Shown here: in pieces, positions 12,491 through 14,552 of the stretch | How the letters are laid out: the number at the start of each line of letters is the position of its first letter | How positions within the stretch are numbered: the stretch's first letter is position 1 | Source of the DNA: an uncultured bacterium | GTDB lineage: Bacteria > Actinomycetota > Coriobacteriia > Coriobacteriales > Coriobacteriaceae | Reading direction: 5' to 3' | NCBI GenBank assembly: GCA_905215225.1 | Contig: CAJMPM010000011.1 | Location: 1-14,552, forward strand | DNA length: 14,552 nucleotides | Program-made: the position numbers and the translations under genes | The notes under the pieces: model-generated | The model's database searches: none | What the model was told of the DNA's origin: nothing | The model's input: only the letters and a program-made list of their open reading frames with translations

Positions 12491-13114
12491 ATGAGCGATC
12501 TGGTGAACAAGAAGAGTCCTGTGGTCATTACCATCGCGCGCGACTTTGGTGCCGAGGGCCACGAGATCGGCCGTATCCTCGCCAATGAGCTGGGGATTCC
12601 GCTGTACGACAACGAGCTGCTGGTGCGTGCGTCGCTGCGCGCGGGCGAGTCGCTCGACAAGATGGCTGCCTACGACGAGCGCCTGGCCGTGGAGAATATG
12701 GCGTTTCTGCCCGACCGCTACGATGCACGTTCGTACTCGGACAAGTTGTTCCAAAAGATGAGCCAGGTGATTTTGGATCTGGGCGAGACCGAGAGCTGCA
12801 TTATCGAAGGCCGTCTGTCCGATTACCTGCTGCGTAACAACCCCAACCACATTGCCGTATTGGTGACCGCTCCCTTTGAGGACCGCGTCGAGATTGTGCG
12901 CAAAAAGCGCGGCCTCAACAAAAAGAAGGGCGCCAAGCTGGTCAAGCAGCAGCAGAAGGCGCGCGAGGCGTTCTATAAGCGCTACAGTGCCGGCAAGTGG
13001 AAGATGACGAGCGGCAAGGACATCGTCGTCAACCGCGCCAAGCTGGGCCGCGAGGGTTGTAAAGACGTTATCGCCGCTGCCTACCGCTACAAGGTGGCTC
13101 AGCTCGAAGGCTAA
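12491..13114 (+). CDS. Cytidylate kinase-like family protein
   Basis: This 207-aa protein matches the cytidylate-kinase-like P-loop family common in gut Gram-positives, distinct from the essential CMP kinase Cmk. The nucleotide-binding start VVITIARDFGAEGHEIGRIL (11-30) is in the family position but departs from the GSGG form of the loop (AEGHEIG). The second landmark is CIIEGRLSDYLL (103-114), followed by a strand and APFEDRVEIV (127-136), as in the family's 'GR-x-ADY-x-L ... AP-x-x-xR' pattern. A basic stretch, KKRGLNKKKGAKLVK (138-152), is probably the mobile lid. Its real substrate is unknown. AAAGGA lies about 7 nt before the ATG. It is transcribed alone between the 12320-12427 repeat and a shared terminator. 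A 9-bp direct repeat AGGAATCGC (12453-12461, 12481-12489) overlaps its leader. Confidence 0.85.
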   Translation: MSDLVNKKSPVVITIARDFGAEGHEIGRILANELGIPLYDNELLVRASLRAGESLDKMAAYDERLAVENMAFLPDRYDARSYSDKLFQKMSQVILDLGETESCIIEGRLSDYLLRNNPNHIAVLVTAPFEDRVEIVRKKRGLNKKKGAKLVKQQQKAREAFYKRYSAGKWKMTSGKDIVVNRAKLGREGCKDVIAAAYRYKVAQLEG

Positions 13115-13120
13115 CCGACC

Positions 13121-13167
13121 AAAACCACCACAAAGGGGACAGGCACCTTTGTGGTGGTTTTTGTTTT
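13121..13167. terminator. Bidirectional terminator between convergent genes
   Basis: AAAACCACCACAAAGG (13121-13136) pairs perfectly with CCTTTGTGGTGGTTTT (13146-13161), 16 bp with a 9-base loop, followed by TGTTTT. On the minus strand the stem ends in TTTTGG, so it can serve both the kinase-like gene and the LuxR gene that ends at 13166. The loop edge carries GGGGACAG (13135-13142). Confidence 0.9.
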
Positions 13168-14552
13168 AGGCGGAGGGGAAGGCCTTGGTGAGACCGGCGC
13201 GCGTCTGCGTGTCGGTCTTTTGGTAGATAGAGCTCAGGTGGCGCTGTACCATGCGCATCGAGATGCCGAGTTCCTCGGCGACCTGCTTGAGCGGGCGTTC
13301 ATCCTGGGTCACGGCTATGAGCACGTCGACTTCGCGCGGGGTGAGAGCGTGGTCGGCGATGAAGGCCTGGCGTTGCTCTTCGATGGTGGGGGCGGTGAGT
13401 GCTTCTTTTGCCAGTTGCTCGCGCTCGCGCTCCTGCTCGGTTTGGGGCAGGCGAAACAGGCCGGCTGCCACGAATGCCGCGCAGGCGGCGACGAGCAAAA
13501 CGAGCGCGCCGATCATAATGAGGGCAACGTTGTCCGAGGTTACGAGAGCAAGCGAGATGCCCGATGTAGTGAATGCGCATACATTGTTGGCGGCGCGTCC
13601 CATGCCGGCCCAGAGGGCGGGCGCATTCATGCGCGGTGCCAGCTGTGTAAAGGTGGCGGTAAAGAACGTGACAAAAAAGCCCGAGCTCAGGTAAAAGACG
13701 ACAAGGCCCAGGTTGGGATCGGCACCGGCCTCCACGGCCAGGATGGAAATGGTCGAGAGCACGGCGATGCCGAGCATGACAAGCCCCATGTAGCGGCGCT
13801 CGGCAAGGTCAAAGATAAGACCGGCGGCAAGGCCGCGTGCCGCCAAAAAGAGGCGCGGCCAGGTCTGTACGGCGATGGTGCCGTGGGCGTTGGAGAACGT
13901 GACGACGTTATCGAGCGTCGAGAACAGGCAGGCGAGAATCATGACGAGCGCGATACTCCAGCACGCCTGCTTGGCGAGGGCGTGCGAGGGCTCGGCAAAG
14001 GGATTGATGGTGGGACTGGGGCCCTCGTTTGCCGCTTGGGTAGTGGCGCTGAGGGCGGAGATGGCGATAGTCGCTGCGCCAAGGACGATGAGCTCTGCGA
14101 TACCGCCGCAATTGAGCAGGTTGATGGCGAACTGCATCAGGATGCCCGCGGCATAGGCTGCCCCCGCACCGGTGGCAAGCTTGGGGTCATCCTGGAATGC
14201 CAGCGAAAAGGCGTGGTGGGTGGCGGCGCCCAGCAGGCCGAGCCCGAGGAATGCGAGGCATCCCAGAATCTCGAGTGCAAGCGGGCTCGTGGGGGACTGG
14301 ATCTGGGTCAATCCCAGGATGGCGATGGGAACAGCGGTGTTGGCGGCTGCCAGTGAGTGGCCTTTGCGCTGTGCGAGCCCGAACAGCGGCGCGTATCCGA
14401 TAAAGCCGATCACGCTGGCGCCCAGAATAAAGCCCTGTGCGATCACAACGCGTTCGGCACCGGCGAGCAGCCCGATGTTGACGTCGAAGCGAAACTCGGC
14501 GGCAAGGAAGACGAAGGTAAAGAGCGCGAGTGCCAGAAGCGCGATGAATTTA
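13166..14552 (-). CDS. Membrane-embedded LuxR-type transcriptional regulator (MFS-like membrane domain plus HTH), start off the right edge
   Basis: The frame is open to the window edge: upstream of the internal GTG at 14446 it continues with hydrophobic residues (KFIALLALALFTFVFLAAEF), so the start lies outside. At least 461 residues are visible. Most are hydrophobic, with roughly ten membrane segments arranged like a major-facilitator protein, then a charged linker (about 334-367 counted from the GTG, rich in Glu, Gln and Arg). The end is a LuxR/GerE helix-turn-helix: LTPREVDVLIAV...QVAEELGISMRMVQRHLSSIYQKT, encoded at about 13169-13345. The recognition helix is MRMVQRHLSSIYQK. The protein probably senses a small molecule in or at the membrane and regulates DNA directly. 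It converges on the kinase-like gene and shares its terminator. Targets are unknown. Confidence 0.85.
   Translation of the reverse strand, partial: KFIALLALALFTFVFLAAEFRFDVNIGLLAGAERVVIAQGFILGASVIGFIGYAPLFGLAQRKGHSLAAANTAVPIAILGLTQIQSPTSPLALEILGCLAFLGLGLLGAATHHAFSLAFQDDPKLATGAGAAYAAGILMQFAINLLNCGGIAELIVLGAATIAISALSATTQAANEGPSPTINPFAEPSHALAKQACWSIALVMILACLFSTLDNVVTFSNAHGTIAVQTWPRLFLAARGLAAGLIFDLAERRYMGLVMLGIAVLSTISILAVEAGADPNLGLVVFYLSSGFFVTFFTATFTQLAPRMNAPALWAGMGRAANNVCAFTTSGISLALVTSDNVALIMIGALVLLVAACAAFVAAGLFRLPQTEQEREREQLAKEALTAPTIEEQRQAFIADHALTPREVDVLIAVTQDERPLKQVAEELGISMRMVQRHLSSIYQKTDTQTRAGLTKAFPSA

Noticed and set aside
13151..14356. 401-codon plus-strand open frame opposite the LuxR gene
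   Set aside because: The minus-strand frame has coherent membrane segments and an HTH. The plus frame is Gly/Glu/Arg-rich low complexity and begins inside the terminator.

Overview
The window looks like a chromosomal segment of a high-GC Gram-positive bacterium, most likely a gut Coriobacteriia member close to Collinsella. This is inference from strong G/C preference at third codon positions, a class B sortase, a PurF with iron-sulfur cysteines, an ABC operon in the glnQ-glnH-glnM-glnP order of Gram-positives, and a polytopic membrane protein ending in a LuxR-type helix-turn-helix, an architecture I recall as abundant in Coriobacteriia. No species is proven.

Layout. 1-1243: the 3' part of a sortase B gene and a small MoaE-like gene closed by a strong terminator. 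1281-2565: a minus-strand polytopic membrane protein (C-terminal half like the CmpB 'putative ABC transporter permease' family) with a well-formed promoter. 2739-6477: purine genes purF, purM and purN. purF is separated from purM by a terminator-like hairpin with a competing fold; purM and purN overlap by 11 bases. 6497-7058: an orphan PTS EIIA gene bracketed by palindromic intergenic DNA. 7212-8930: a membrane-anchored PpiC/PrsA-like foldase and a GatB/YqeY-domain protein. 8931-9290: a 360-base gene-free stretch full of inverted repeats. 9291-12320: a complete polar amino acid (probably glutamine-type) ABC importer of ATPase, binding lipoprotein and two permeases. 12320-12427: a large branched inverted repeat. 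12491-13114: a cytidylate-kinase-like protein, closed by a terminator shared with a convergent minus-strand membrane LuxR regulator that runs off the right edge.

How the genes fit together. PurF, PurM and PurN catalyse steps 1, 5 and 3 of IMP synthesis. PurF consumes glutamine, and the importer further on may supply it, though nothing in the sequence shows co-regulation. The other genes are housekeeping or envelope functions without an obvious common pathway.

The most unusual content is intergenic. The octamer GGGGACAG (either strand) appears six times, each time between genes and each time in or beside a hairpin. One copy pair sits in a perfect 26-bp inverted repeat (9118-9184), and a decayed relative of that element lies at 6494-6533. 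I found no new multi-gene defence or metabolic system. The candidate novelty is this family of palindromic intergenic elements, plus a second, unrelated branched element at 12320-12427.
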